Source: Lunularia cruciata
Lineage: Eukaryota; Streptophyta; Marchantiopsida; Lunulariales; Lunulariaceae
Direction: 5' to 3'
NCBI GenBank assembly: GCA_948567375.1
Contig: OX419756.1
Location: 43,910,333 to 43,974,332 of the forward strand
Length of the DNA: 64,000 nucleotides
The translations under genes were made by a program, and so were the position numbers. The notes under the pieces are model-generated. The model had not been told where the DNA came from. It did not search any database and saw only the letters and a program-made list of their open reading frames with translations. Of this stretch, positions 46,801 through 60,146 are shown piece after piece. The stretch's first letter is position 1. Every line of letters begins with the position of its first letter.

Positions 46801-47480
46801 CGCGGTCAACCTATATGATACATTCGGGCGACTGTAGCAATTGCAAGATTTATAGATTGGGTCGTTCTAGAAGTTGTAAGAACCATCGAATACTCTCGAG
46901 AGACAAACAACAATTGGAAACATTCAAGATCCACGAGTTCCGAACATTGCAGGGTCCCCCGGCTACCCTGGGGCAACTCCACAATTCGGGAGACTCTAAC
47001 AATTGGACGCTTGATGATCATAAGTGTCCGAACATTGCAGGCTCCCCCGGCTACCCTCGTGCAACTCCACAATTCGGAACTCCAACAATTGGACACGTTA
47101 GAGATCCACAAGTGTCCGAACATTGTAGGCTTCCCTGGCTACCCTCGGGCAACTCCACAATTCGGGAGACTCCAACAATTGGAGACATTAAAGATACACG
47201 AGTGTCCGAACATTGCAGGCTCTCCGGGCTACCCTCGGGCAACTCCACAATTCGGGCGACTCCAACAATCGGAGACTTTAGAGATCCACAAGTGTCCGAA
47301 GATTGTAGGCTCTCCCGGGTACCCTCAGGCAACTCCACAATCCAGGAGTTAGGCATTGACGGTTGGCCGAAACTGCAGGCTCTACCATAGACAATCCGGC
47401 TAACTCCAGCAGTCGTAGGACTTGTTTAAAGCTCTCCCGGGTACACTTGACCAACTCCACCAATTGCGAAAGTTATACAT
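46801..47480 (+). pseudogene. Second, degenerate LRR array (NLR remnant)
   Basis: About five units of roughly 88-90 bp carry LRR-like readings: LQGPPATLGQLHN and RLQQLETLKIHECPNIAGS. The DNA is related to the 72-bp units of the main NLR ('gcaggctc.cc.gctaccctcgggcaactcca') with an added stretch per unit. Different units read as LRR in different frames. No hydrolase or NB-ARC part lies upstream; an AT-rich retroelement fragment does. It ends in the same downstream sequence as the main NLR (SD2), so it is the 3' remnant of a duplicated NLR. Confidence 0.75.
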
Positions 47481-50275
47481 TGAGACGTGCCCGAACCTGC
47501 TCGTATCAGTGACCGAAACCTTAAAGACTGTACCTATTCAGAAACGGTCTGGTTTGCAATGAAGTCGGTCCTCTCGGGAGAAGTATTGGTGTCTCTAACG
47601 AACAGTACAGGCCAAATTTCCAAAGCGTACAGTACAGCAAAAAGGAGGAAATTGAACATACCCGGAGCCATATAATCTATATCTAGTTCTCTAACGCTTC
47701 GCTCTACTCCCCTCGTTCTCTGAGCGATTTCATACTTTCGGGATGACTCACGGATTTTCCACGACTCTCGATATCCAGGCTTCTACATTGATTTTCGACT
47801 TCGGTTCATCTGAATCTTTGTCGTCTGGCTTCTCAAGTCGATTTTATTTCTCTGTATGCACTGATGTGTCTGTTTCCGCTTTTCCGGTGCATGCTATTCG
47901 TATATAGGGATTACTTTTGATATGTTTCCTGGTTATGTTCATTTATGTTATCATTCGAGCAGATATTCTGGTTTATAGGAACTACTTTTGATATGTTTCC
48001 AGGTTACTTTCATTTATGTTATCAGTCGAACAAATATTCGCCACCTTGTATACGTTGCATATCTTGCATCAAATTTGCTTTCAACGAGATCTAGATCTCT
48101 CGTTCCTCGACAGCTTCTCATTTCTCTATATTCGGAGCCATTCTACGTATCCAGTTTGGATAGATAGATACGTATGGCAATGTTAATGCAGAGCATATGT
48201 TGTAACTAGTGTTGTTTCAGACCGGAAACCAGGTCCATCTTCTGGTTGCCGAATCCTTGCCGTGTATGCAAAATATCTAACAATTCAATCCCTGGAACCC
48301 GATATCTATCGTGAAGCACATTCATTTCGTGACAAGAAAGATTTTACCTTCAGCTAGAAGAACTACGGAATCTAAGAAGCGCAATTGGCTGCAAACCGTA
48401 TGTTTCTCTCCGGAAAGAGTGTGCACAGTAATTTACTCGACGGTTACCTGCCTATGCTTTCAAAGAAGTCACTCCAGACAGAGAGCGCACAACTGAAGCA
48501 TATTATAGCCATAGAAATTCCTCCCTCTTCTGGGGAGATGGTAACATTAACACGGAGAAGTCGGCTAAACACAAGACAATCCTTTCGTCGCGTAATTTTA
48601 AGCCTTCCTCTACTGCCATGGAGGAGTTGCTGAGGGGTGGATCCATCTCCAGGATTCCTGCTTACGAGGGTCATCAGGTTATTGTCAACAAGCACAGCAT
48701 ATTCATAACAGACGGAAGTTGCCAAATAGAGAACTGAATTACCAACTAAACAACCGCAGCATATCACTCCAAAGTTCTCTACCTGACAACTACATAATTC
48801 TACCGTATCTGCTCATATTAGACCAAGTTACTAGAAAATGTATGTACAATAGGACCAGTCCACTCACGATGAAGTGCAATGCATATGTTCCGGCCCTGAG
48901 ATTTTGCACTTATGTTTCCCAAATAGTCCCTAAGTACACTTCATGTCTAAATTGTCGGTATCCAAACTTAGATTTTAGATGTTCACGTCTATATTTCAAT
49001 CTCATTTAGACAAAATTTAATCCATTTTTCTGTTTCTGAACGACGACGTCATTACATATGTCAATGAAGAATATTTCACTCCCTAAGATAGGTCGTATAA
49101 ACTTTTATCCTTTTCGTTAATCGGGATTCATATAACTCGATTGTATACTTGTAACGTAATACTTAAGTCGTTCAGATATTAATACAATGAACAAGTTGTG
49201 ATTATCCTCTCCTTCTTCAGATAAGCGTAGAACAAATATCTAATATTCACTGAAAATGCAGTTTCTTAAAATCCAACATTCAAAGTCTAAATATCCATTG
49301 CAACCAAGTCAAATGTTAAAATCCGAAAGGTCAAATATACTCAAATGTCCGGATCTACAAATTAAAATATCCATTTTTTGAATTCAGATGTAAAATTCTC
49401 TAATTCAGATATCCATATCTTGAACACAAATGTTCCTGCAGTAAACTCAATTGTCCAATTCTAGATTTCGAACATCTTATTGACTTGCAGTACAAAGTAA
49501 GAAATAATATATTATAATTGTATTTCACCATAAATTTGAAAAACTTGCTTATATTTTGCAAGTTCAAGAACTTTAAGATAAAATAAATTACTATACACTA
49601 TAATAATAAACTGAACCTAAAAAGGATATTTAAGAAATCACAAATAGATGTCATACTGTCCTGTACTATAATTTTAATTTCATGGGAAGAAAGAAAGATT
49701 ATAAATATTTGATCCATTATAGATCCATTAAAGATTATAGATATTTGATCCAATAAATAATAAAGAGGTTGAATATTCTCTATCCACTAGATCTAAAGTA
49801 GTGTATCATGCTAGGTAAAGAACTTGAACTTGAGAAGTTCAAGAGCATGAAGAGCATCCCACTTCAATCCACCATTTTCTTTTAGAATCAAAAGTCCAAA
49901 TTTCAATTATGTGTTATTGTAATCCTTTCCTATCTATTTATTATATTTATTTTTAGAATATAATAATTAAATAATATATCTCCCACCCGTTAAAATCATA
50001 ATGAAATAAAAACATAGTTAGATATTTCACAAATTAAAATATGCTATATAAATATATGTATCCAAATTATATATTGTAAAATTATATTTGAAAGAAATCC
50101 ATATTTTGAAACGCTATAAAATGTAAAACTCAAACCAAGGGCAACGTATTCTTCCGCGGTCAAGACATCAAAGCAAGATTCTAAACCCTACCATTTCCAT
50201 GTTAAAGAGTGAAAAGTGAAATTGTAGAATTGTGATCCATTGCATTGCTTGAAGCCAAAGCCACTTGTTCTTCCT
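47370..50275 (+). repeat. Segmental duplication SD2, copy 2
   Basis: Collinear with 42060-44010, but carrying an extra AT-rich stretch of about 900 bp around 48620-49500 that copy 1 lacks. No gene is supported within it. Its right end is cut by family R sequence at about 50276, within a passage that in copy 1 continues 'gccacttgttcttcc'. Confidence 0.75.
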
Positions 50276-51377
50276 ATGCAATTTGGAGATTCTTATAAGA
50301 AGATTCCCTAAACATTTTCTTTGGTCAAAGGTGGTTTGACCAACCAGATAAGATCAAGACAAACATGTCACCCATGCATGCAACTAATGTAAGGGTAGAG
50401 ATCATTGACATGTCACCCATCCATGTATCTAATCCAAGGGTGGAGCTACCTTTGGGGTAGGCCCCCTTTGCTATATAATACAATCAAGGTGCTCCTTTGG
50501 GGCATCGGAGGTTTGAGTGTGAAATTATGTGTTTCTTATTCTGTGTTTCTCTTTGAGTCTCTTATCCTCAAAGTATTACACTAATTTATCCCTTTAAGCC
50601 TCCAAAATTGGCTCTAAAATTTTCAAGGTATTTTTGTGTAATACCAAGAGCTAGCCAAATGATCTCAATGTGAAATTTGGTTTTGTAATATCATGAATGA
50701 TGTTATACAAGATGTAAAAAATAGATCAGATAGAAGTATCACCTAAAGAGAAATTATACTAATAGTGCAAAAACCAAAATAGACGTGAAAACCTTAGAAC
50801 CAATAGCTAGACATATGATTTAAAGGTGAGAATTGGTTAACTAACATCTGGAAGGATATTACATGTGATAAAATAAATAGATAAGAAAGAGGTATCACCA
50901 AAAGGGGACTTCTAGAGTAGAACCAAAATATGCCTAAAATCTTTGAATGCAATTTTAGAGGCCTAAATAAATGAATTAGGCATAAAAAATGTGCAAGTTC
51001 CTCTCCCTACCCCCAATAAAGAAAGTTTAGCCTTTCCATCACCTTGATTTCTCAAGAGCTTTCCAACGGTACCTTGCACACGTGATTCTGAGATCCCTAC
51101 AAGAAGATTCCCTAAAAGATTCCCTCTAGTCAAAGCTTGTTTGACCAACCAGATAGGATCAGGACCAACATGTCACCCATCCAAGTAAGTAATCCAAGGG
51201 TGGAGCTTTCTTATAGGTCACCTATTTATGTGCCTAATACTATGGTGGAGCTTACTTGGAGGAGATCCTCTTTGTCTATATAATAAAGAGAAGGTGCTCC
51301 ATATGGGCATCGGATGATTGAGTGTGAAATTAATTTTTTTTCTCTTCTCTCTTGTCCTTGAGTATTATATTTCAACT
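50276..51377 (+). mobile_element. Family R LTR-like repeats in tandem
   Basis: A first copy, truncated on its left, ends at 50580 in AAAGTATTACA. A second runs from 50637 (TGTAATACC) to about 51377. Its first 180 bp or so are represented twice. Both carry the 'ccaaccagata.gatca' and 'atccaagggtggagct' phrases and a TATA-like 'tatataata'. No coding region of an LTR element lies between them. Confidence 0.6.
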
Positions 51378-51509
51378 CAAGCTCCATTAGTGGAAGTACT
51401 CTTTTGGTGACACCTCTCTCTGATCTACTTAGTCCATCATATATAACATCCTTCTAGATATTACCAAGCCAATTTTCATCTCTAGATAATATATCTAGCT
51501 ATTGGTATT
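51378..51509 (-). mobile_element. Family R fragment, inverted
   Basis: The reverse complement of this block begins TGTATAATACCAATAGCTAG and follows the start of the family R repeat for about 130 bp. It abuts the plus-strand copy to its left and an older gypsy fragment to its right. Confidence 0.55.
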
Positions 51510-54423
51510 ATACATTCACAATCAAACATAAAATTCTCCATTATACTTGAGACATTTTTCCCTTGAAAAACCTTGGGCTTTGGAAACCAGATTCACTCTT
51601 CTCCTTCTCAAAATGATGTTCTCCCTATATCTTATTGTCATTGATGGTCACTTTCTTCCAACAATCAAGTAAGGTGCCCAATTTATTGTTGCATAACAAT
51701 GATAAATTCAAGGATTGCTGCCATGGTTGTAATAATATGGAGTTTATAGATAAGTTAGTAGAGATTAAGGAAGTAGAAAATAAGCCAATAAGCTAAGAAT
51801 TATAAGAATATTCTAGAAGCATCTAGGAAGCTATTTGGTACCTTCCAAGTATTGGGTAGTGTGCATGCCAATTGGTGACTTTTAGGAAGAAACTTCTTGG
51901 GAAACTTCTCGGTTAGCTTAGCTTGCACACCAAGTAGGTAGCTTCTAGAAAGAAGATTCTTAGGAAGCTTTTAACTAGCTTAGCTTGTACACCAAGTAGA
52001 CAACTTCTAGAAGGAAATTTCTTGAAAAGCGTCTTGATTAGCTTGAATTGCACTCCAAAAAGATTTTTAGGAAGCTTCTTGAGAAGCTTCTTATGAGTCT
52101 TGTATGCTCCTTATAAATACCAAAGCTCAAGCTCATGCAAGGCATTCAAAGTTTTCTTCATTCAAGAGTCCCAATATGATCTTGCACTTTGATCTCCCAT
52201 TATTCTATTTCTCTCCTCGGACTTTTACATTGGTATCAGTAAGAATGAGATGGATGGAATTTATGGACCACCAAATTCAGTTTTGCCAAACCATTGGAAT
52301 TTTTTATCCATGTACTACCTAAGCATCATTTCATGTATTCCATCATCTCACACTTTGGGCAAAATTATTTGAATGTGATTACCTTATTTGATGAACCCTT
52401 GGTACATCAGATTTTGATTCATCTAGAACAATGGACGTGTTGCATCTATGTGTTAACTTAAATAACTATAGGTAGTTTGATAGAATAATAGTTGTGGCAA
52501 CAATGCTCAAAGTTGTCATTATTATGCAACAATAGTTTGAGCACCTTACTCTATTGTTGGAAGAACAAGACCATCAATGATAAGAGCATGTAGAGAGAGC
52601 ACTATTTCAAGAAGGAAAAAAGTGAATTCAATCTCCAAAGCCCAAGGTATTTGAAGGTAAGAATCTCTTGAGTGCAATGGAGAATTTTGTATTTGATTGC
52701 AAATATTATTTTGAAGCTATAAATCTTCAAGATGAATGGAGATAGATTCTTTTGGCTTCAAGACAATTGGATAGAGTGGCAAAACTATGATGGTAATTCT
52801 GAGTAGAGCCAGCTAAATGGCATGTTGTTACACCAATCTTGACATAGGAAGGATTCAAGAGTGCAATAATTGGGCGATTCCAAGCTATAAATGCCATACA
52901 AGCTACACAAGATAGATTAGTAGAATTAAAGCATATTGGTTTGGCAAGAAGCTACATCACTCAATTCTAAACCACCATAATGAAAATCCTAAATATAATT
53001 GAAGGTGAAGCTCTTGATTGATTTTTGAGGAGCTTGAAGTCATGCACCAAATTGGAAGTGACCATGGGGGAGCCCAAAGACTTGGAGGAAGCCATGTAGT
53101 GGGCTAAACACTTTGATTCCTTGGTTGTGATAACTTGATCTTGACCTTGACCTTCACCAAACCTGTCCATACATTACACATGGGTGGAAGAGTTGGCACC
53201 AATGGAGATCAATGCAATCCAATGGAAACCACTTGGCCATATAAATATGGAAAGATTGTGACAAAATGGTGGTTGCTTTTATTGTCATCAAATTGGGCAT
53301 CGTATTGTTGAATATTTGTTCAAGAATGGATGACCCTAACAAATAGCCCAAATGGAGGTTGTGGAGTGTGATAGTTAGGGAAATGAGGAATCCCAATAGG
53401 AGAACGTGAGTCACCTATTGGGAACTTGATTAGTTCCAACAAGATTGAAGACTTGTCCAATGCAAGTTTGCTTCATTTGCAAGGTGTGATATTTGATCAT
53501 GGTTGTAGGATTTTGGTCGATACCGGAAGTTCATAAAATTGTAAATCCATACACTTAGTAAAGGAATTAAGTATTCGTATCAAGCCAATAATTGGAAGTA
53601 GATTGATGATGGCGGATGGTAGAAAGGGTTTTGGATTCCTTACCTCACATCCTCTTACATTTAAGATAGTGAAGGAGTGTTCAAAGTATATGAGGTTTGT
53701 AGGGGCACCTCTACACTATGATGTCATTCTTAGTTTGTCTTGGCTTGAATACTATAAGGTTCAATTTGATTAGACCCTATGACAAATTCAAGTACAATAC
53801 AAAGGTAAGAGATACTTATTAGGTTGTCGGGCACCTTTGAATAATATACCTAAGAATAGTCGGTCCCAAAATGAGAATTTTGTCAATAAAGTAGCCATAA
53901 AGCAAGCTTTGAAGGAAGATGAGCCTATTTTTGTGATGTGGATCAAGTCTATTGTGCATGGAGAATCTAAGGGGAGCCAAAAGCCTCATCAAGCAATGGT
54001 TGATCAAATAATCCAAGAGTTTGCAAATGTGTTTTTGGATGGTCTATCAAAGGGATTACCCTTCGTTCTTGGTATGCAATTCAAGATTGAGTTATTGTCA
54101 AGAAGTACTCCAATGAGTAAACCAATCTACCAACATTTACCAAAGGAGTTGGATGAGCTTTGAACAACGTTGATTGCATTGCTGGAGAAGGGTTTCATAC
54201 AATCTAGTACATCTTCTTGGGAGCATTGGCACTATTTATTCTAAAGAAGTATGGAAGACTTCATTTATGTATTGATTATCATGACCTCAATAAACAAATA
54301 GTAAATAATGCATATCCTTTGCCTCAAACTAATGACTTGCTTTATCAATTGAGTGGAGCATGATACTTCTCCAAGTTGGATCTCCAAAGTAGCTACTAGC
54401 ATATTCCCATTGATAGGAAGGAT

Positions 54424-54684
54424 GTGCAAAAGACTACCTTTTGCACAAGGTATGGGCATTTTGAATGGAGAGTTCTACCTTTTGGGTTCACTAATGCTCA
54501 AGTAGTCTTCATGGATCAGATGCATCAAGTGTTGGATGGGCTATTAGATAGATACATGGTGGTATTCTTGGATGATATTTTAATCTATAGCAAGATTAAA
54601 GTAGAACATGCAAATCATGCACAACTACTACAAGAAGTCAAAGTGTGCACTTTGGCAAAAAGGAGTTACCTTCTTGGGTCATAA
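54424..54684 (+). mobile_element. Reverse transcriptase fragment of the chromovirus
   Basis: TRYGHFEWRVLPFGFTNAQ and MVVFLDDILIYSK are the fingers/palm and catalytic FLDD blocks of Ty3/gypsy reverse transcriptase. It lies between the protease and RNase H remnants. Confidence 0.88.
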
Positions 54685-56211
54685 GATCTTATCAAAGGGG
54701 ATCGAGATGAAGAAGAATCAAGAGGAGAAAATCAAGGCCATTATTGATTACTACACCAAAGGATGCCATAAAAGTATGAGCATTTAATGGATTGACAATT
54801 TATCCACTATTATGCTCATGCAACCACACCATTGACCAATCTCTCATGAAAGACCTCAAGCTTTTAGTGGACCACAAGGCACGAAGAAGCATTCCAGAAG
54901 CTAAAACATATGGTGTCTTCAAGACCCATTCTTCAACCATATGATCCTCAACTACCTTGTGTGGTTGACTTTGATGTTTCTATTGGAGTTGTGTTGTAGT
55001 ATGAATTTCCAAACACTTTGCCATTAGAGTTGTGTCTCATTTGACTAAATACTGCAAAAAGGTATTACTATGCTTGAGATCAAAAACAACTAGCAATTTT
55101 ATATGCTACCAAGACATGGATGCATTATCTCTTGGGGAAAAAAGTGATCATGTAAACCAATCACAAACCCTTGTTGCAAATATTACATTTGGAGCACATG
55201 AAGAGTCGACATCATCAATAGGAGGAACATCTACAATTGTTTAATATCAAACTTGAATACAAACCCAATAGGTTCCATATCATCCCCGATGCCCTATCAC
55301 AACAACTTGATTTGAAGACTCTTCCTCTCATCACAACAACAATAAAAACAATGTCAATTGACTCAAAAGTCCAAATCAAGTTTAGTACCACCTTACAACA
55401 AGCCCCTTCTTTCAAATGATACAAGGTTGTCTTGTAGCACACGACAAGGAGTACAACACCTTCTCTTTCAAGGAAGGCCTTTTATTTTGTGAGAATCGAA
55501 TCTATGTTCCAACCAAATGTGATCTACGCCTTGTGCACATTCAAGAAACCCATGACTTACCAATTGTTGGTCACATGAGTGTGGAAAAAACCTTGGGTAC
55601 CCTACAATGCTAATGGTTGTGGCCCAACATGGCATGAGATATTTGATATTTTCTCCAATCTTGTGAGAATTGCCAATGCAACAAGGCAAACAACTATAAA
55701 CTGATTGGCCTCCTTCAACCACTCCCCATCCCATCTACTCAATAGGAACACATGAGCTTAGATCTCATCACCTCCTTGCCCAAGACAAAGCAAGGTCATA
55801 TAGCAATTGTGGTGTTTGTGGATAAGCTTAGTAAGAGAATCTATTTAGCACTAACCTTTGATAGAGTGATGCTCCAACATTGACCAAGATCTACTTTGAT
55901 AATGTCTTCAAGCATCATAGGGTACTTCATATAGTCATCTCTGACCGTGATCCTTGATTCACCAAAAAAATTTGGCAAGCACTCTTCCAAATACTTGACA
56001 CCAAGCTTGCTTTGTCTATGGCTAATCATCCTCAAACTGATGGTCAAACCAAATGTGAAATTTTCACCTTGGAGGATATGCTTTGTGCCTTTGTTAATGT
56101 TCATCATACCAACTAGGATGAATTTTTACAATTGTTGAGTTTGCTTACAATTATCTCAAACAAGCAAGCACCAAAATCTCTCCTTTCTTCCTTAATTTTG
56201 GCAAGACCCAC

Positions 56212-56745
56212 TTGATCCAGACCCATAAAGACCCACTTGTTCCAGATTCACTTCTTGCTCCTCCTCCATCTCATTTCCCTCATACTTCCACCTTCTTGAC
56301 CACAATATCCCAATCCCTACAACAAGCTAAATCTTATCTCCTTGTTGCTCAAAATTTTCAAAAACAATATGTAGGCCACCATCATCATGATCTCACTTTT
56401 CAACTCGACAATAAGGTCGTGCTTTCTCCAAGTAACCTACCCCTCCCACTTGATACCCAAGTCCATAAACTTGCTCCTAATTGGATAAGTCAATTTGATA
56501 TCACCACAATAATTTCTCTTGTTGTTTATCAACTTGCCTTATGTATCATATGTGAATCCACCCTATCTTTATGTTTCCAAGTTGAAACCCTTTTTTTTAA
56601 TCCATCTTACTTTTCCTCTTGTGTCCAACTCCCTCCTCCTCTCATGCCTATCAACAATCATGAGGACTATGAAGTTGATCATATCCTTTCATGGCGTCAC
56701 ATTCAACGTGGCCACCAACAACATACTAATTACAAGGTCCTTTAG
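56212..56745 (+). mobile_element. Integrase C-terminus and chromodomain-like segment
   Basis: The frame runs through the integrase C-terminal region and ends in DYEVDHILSWRHIQ followed by QHTNYKVL. This matches the start of a chromodomain (E-V-E/D-x-I-L...Y-x-V-x-W). Such domains direct chromovirus integration to heterochromatin in characterised elements. Confidence 0.7.
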
Positions 56746-58093
56746 AAAGGGTATCTCCTTCATGATGCCACTCAGGATGTCCTTTAGAAAGGGAGTCTCT
56801 TTCTCATCTCCAAAATGCAAAAATAGTTATGCATGAGTTTGAAGCTTCCTTGGTGATGAGGACGACACAAACTAGCGATGGAGGAATATGTAACAATATG
56901 AAGTTTACAAATAAGTTAATCGAGACTAAGGAATAAAAAAATAGGCCAAATTAGCCAAGAGTTATAAGAATATTCTAGAAGCATATAGGAAGCTACTTAG
57001 TACCTTTCAAGTATTGGGTAATGTGCATGCCAAGTGGTGACTTCTAGAAAGAAGTTTCTTGGGAAGCTTCCAATTAGCTTAGCTTCCATGCCAAGTAGAC
57101 GGCTTCTAGAAAGAAGCTTCTTGAGAAACTTCCCAGGTAGCTTGGCTTGCACTCCAAGAAAACACCTTTTAGGAAGCTTCTTGAGAAGCTTCTCATGAGC
57201 TTTATATGCTCTATATAAATCCCAAATCCCAAGCTCATGCAAGGCATTTAGAGTTTCTTTCATTCAACTATCCCAATGTGATCTTCCACTTTGATCTTTT
57301 ATTCTTTTATTTCTCTCCTCAATCTTTTACAATAGCTACTACTCTATGAAACTACCCTAAATTATCTAAGTTAACATGTAGATGAAACACATCCATCATT
57401 CTCTATAAGTTACAATTAGAACTATCAAGAGTTCATTGGACAAGGTGATTGTATTCAAAAAATTCTGCCCAAAATGTGAGATGATGAACTACGTGAAATG
57501 ATGGTTGGGTAGTACATGGATACAAAAATCCCAATGGTTTATGAGAAATGAATATGGTGATCTAAAATTTCATCCATCCCATTCCTTCTCTGATATCAAT
57601 GTAAAAGACCAAGGAGAGAAATAAGAGAATGGAAGATCATAGTTAAAGATCACATTGGGACTCTTGAATGAAGGATACTCCAAATGCTTAGCATGAGCTT
57701 GGGCTTTGGCATTTATAGGGAACATCCATGGTTCTTGAGAAGCTTCTCAAGAAGCTTCCTAAAAGCCACCTTCTTAGAGTGCAAGTTAAGTTAATCAAGA
57801 AGTTTCTTGAGAAGCTTCCTTCTAGAAGTTGCCTACTTGGCATGCAAGTTAAGCTATTTGGGAAACTTTCCTATAAATTTCCTTCTAGAAGCCATCTATT
57901 TGGCATGCAAGCTAAAGTAGCCAAGAAGCTTCCCCTAGAAGTTGCCACTTGGCATGCATGTTGTCCAATACTTAGAAAGTACCAAGAAGCCTCCTAAATA
58001 TTTCAAGAATATTCTTATAATTCTTGGCTAATTTGGCATATTTGATACTTTGATAGTCTCAACTAACTTGTTTGTAAACTCCATATTGTTACA

Positions 58094-59985
58094 ATAGTGC
58101 ATTCAATTTTGTGTATGATCTTTGGGTATGAAGGTACTTGGATACAAAGGTATTCAAGTACAAAAGTACTTATACTTGAGTTCTTTGCCTCCAATTACTC
58201 TTTAAGTTTAACTTCTTTACCATACTTCCTTTAGAATACCTTTGGCTTTGTATTATTCTCCCTTTTTTGACATATACAAATACAATTCCATATGAAACTC
58301 AACTAAGATGTTTTCCTTCCTAAATAATAAAGTATTCTACCTTATCTTTATGAACAAGAGTGAATTTAACAAAAAAACAAATGTTATAAAAATATGTGCA
58401 CCTCAACAACCTTCTTGACGAAGTCTTCCTTTTTGAAGTAACTTGAACATGATACAAAATAATAAATTAATAATTACAATTACAATTGTTATTATCAGGT
58501 CATTGAAAGAAATTTAAAAGTTCATTTAATTACCTTGTTGGTTTAATATGTTTTTGAGGTAATTAACTCAAGTTTTAGTTAAGGATAAGTAGGTTATTCC
58601 TTCCATTAAGTGTATCCTTTATAAGTATACTACGTATTTGGATCTAATATAATTAACTCCACACTTGTATAAGTAATAAAGAATCAATTTCTAGCATTAA
58701 AATGCATTCTTTATGAGTACACTTAGTATAATGGTCTATGTTTAGTATAAATAGAAGAAAATACATATGGTATCTACTTGTATTAAAAAAATATAACTCA
58801 AAGGTTTTACCTTATCAAATTATTTATTTGCAATTCTTTGTATACAAAAATTTAGGATTGGTTTGAATTGCATACTATGTAAAGTACCTATTAGCTTTAT
58901 ATGATTTATTTAAGATAACATAATAGTGCTTATACTTCTATTAACTTTTATGATAATGTATATAAATGTAAGTATGCTTTTCAAGTAATTACAAATGAAA
59001 CAACTAGTGATCAAATGTCTACACTCAAGTGATTAAGGAGTAGCTTATTGATTTTTTGTTTACAAGATGTCTTATGAAGTTATTACCTTAAAGTTGTGAT
59101 GTAAAGGACTTACTAATGATATTGATACATTACTAAATCCTCTACCAAATCATCATATATTTGATAGTAAATTTAAAGAGAATTAAAATTAACAATATAA
59201 TACTGATTTGAACTTTGAAGTATATGAATTTGAAGAAAACCATAAGTGAACCATATTTTAAAGGAATCATGTAGATTTATACTTTCATCCTAGTTGTTGA
59301 TGAGTACTTGATGAATAGAGAAATGATAAAAATAAAAATAATATTATACCAAATACAAAGTTAGTATTATCTGTTATCAAAGTCTTTCCTTTAAGTAAAA
59401 TATGAAGATCTCACTACTATTACTTGCTATTTAGATCTTGTGAAAATGTTAATAACACTTCCATCATCAAATATATCAGTCCATGTGCAAAATAAAATAA
59501 AATCTTTTACTGGTTTTTAATTAGTACATGATAGTTTATACCAAAAAGCCTAATTCATTTTCATACAAACAAAATGGTTAGTCTCAATGTAGGATACTAA
59601 GACGTTCTAAAGCCTTTATTTATAAGATTCTTTAGGATCTTCAAGAGATCTTATACTTCTTTGTAAGATTCATTAAGATCTTCAAGAGATTTTAGACCTC
59701 CTTTGGAATCCAATTAGTTAAAATACTTTTACCAAGTATATTATAAATTTTTTTGTTTTTGTTTTCGTTTTAATAGCAAACGCTTTGAGTAGGTTTAAGA
59801 AACATATTTACCAAGTTCTTTCAAATCTAGCCTACTATATTTGAACTAGATACTTCTATTTACTCTTGGAAATCCATATATCTTGTTTGATCCAAACCAC
59901 AATTATTATTAAATACTCATTCATAGCTTTCTCACCATAAGCTACATTTTAATATAATTACTCATTGAGTCAAGTGTTATAATGG

Positions 59986-60041
<56 letters not shown>

Positions 60042-60146
60042 AAAAAAGTAGTACTTTAACCTTGTATAGTAGTCACTTGAATCTATGATTTTGTCCATGA
60101 CCTTTCAAAGCAAGATGGTCAAACAATATGTTCCAACCAATATGTT
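58094..60146. other. AT-rich intergenic DNA
   Basis: The first 250 bp are shared with 46389-46690. The rest is very AT-rich with no open frames, RNA genes or recognised element ends. Two partly repeated phrases ('taggatcttcaagagat'-like) occur at about 59620-59700. Confidence 0.45.
59988..60039. repeat. (AT)n microsatellite, about 26 repeats
   Basis: Uninterrupted alternation of A and T over roughly 52 bases, sitting about 110 bp before the start of SD1 copy 2. Confidence 0.97.

Larger units (their letters stand above)
51728..57331 (+). mobile_element. Ty3/gypsy chromovirus, degenerate, both LTRs present
   Basis: LTRs at 51728-52229 and 56889-57331 start TGTAA and end TTTTACA. Primer-binding site TTGGTATCAGTAAG (methionine-tRNA type) follows the 5' LTR; purine tract GATGGAGGAATA precedes the 3' LTR. 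Parts in order: gag (52.3-53.1 kb), protease (ILVDTGSS near 53510), reverse transcriptase (54424-54684: YGHFEWRVLPFGFTNAQ, VFLDDILIYSK), RNase H end (55237-55330), integrase zinc region and core (55440-56100) and a chromodomain-like end (YEVDHILSWRHIQRGHQQ near 56670). Broken in numerous places. No clear target-site duplication at its edges. It is inserted in an inverted older relative. Confidence 0.85.
51510..58093 (-). mobile_element. Older gypsy fragment, minus strand, split by the chromovirus
   Basis: The minus-strand sequence has an LTR at 57600-58093 and a primer-binding-site-like TTGATATCAGAGAAGG just inside it. About 260 bp of leader follows to 57332, and the leader then resumes at 51727 and runs down to about 51510. 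The gap holds exactly the plus-strand element 51728-57331. The fragment is a close relative of that element and older than it. Most of its internal region and its other LTR are missing. Confidence 0.75.
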
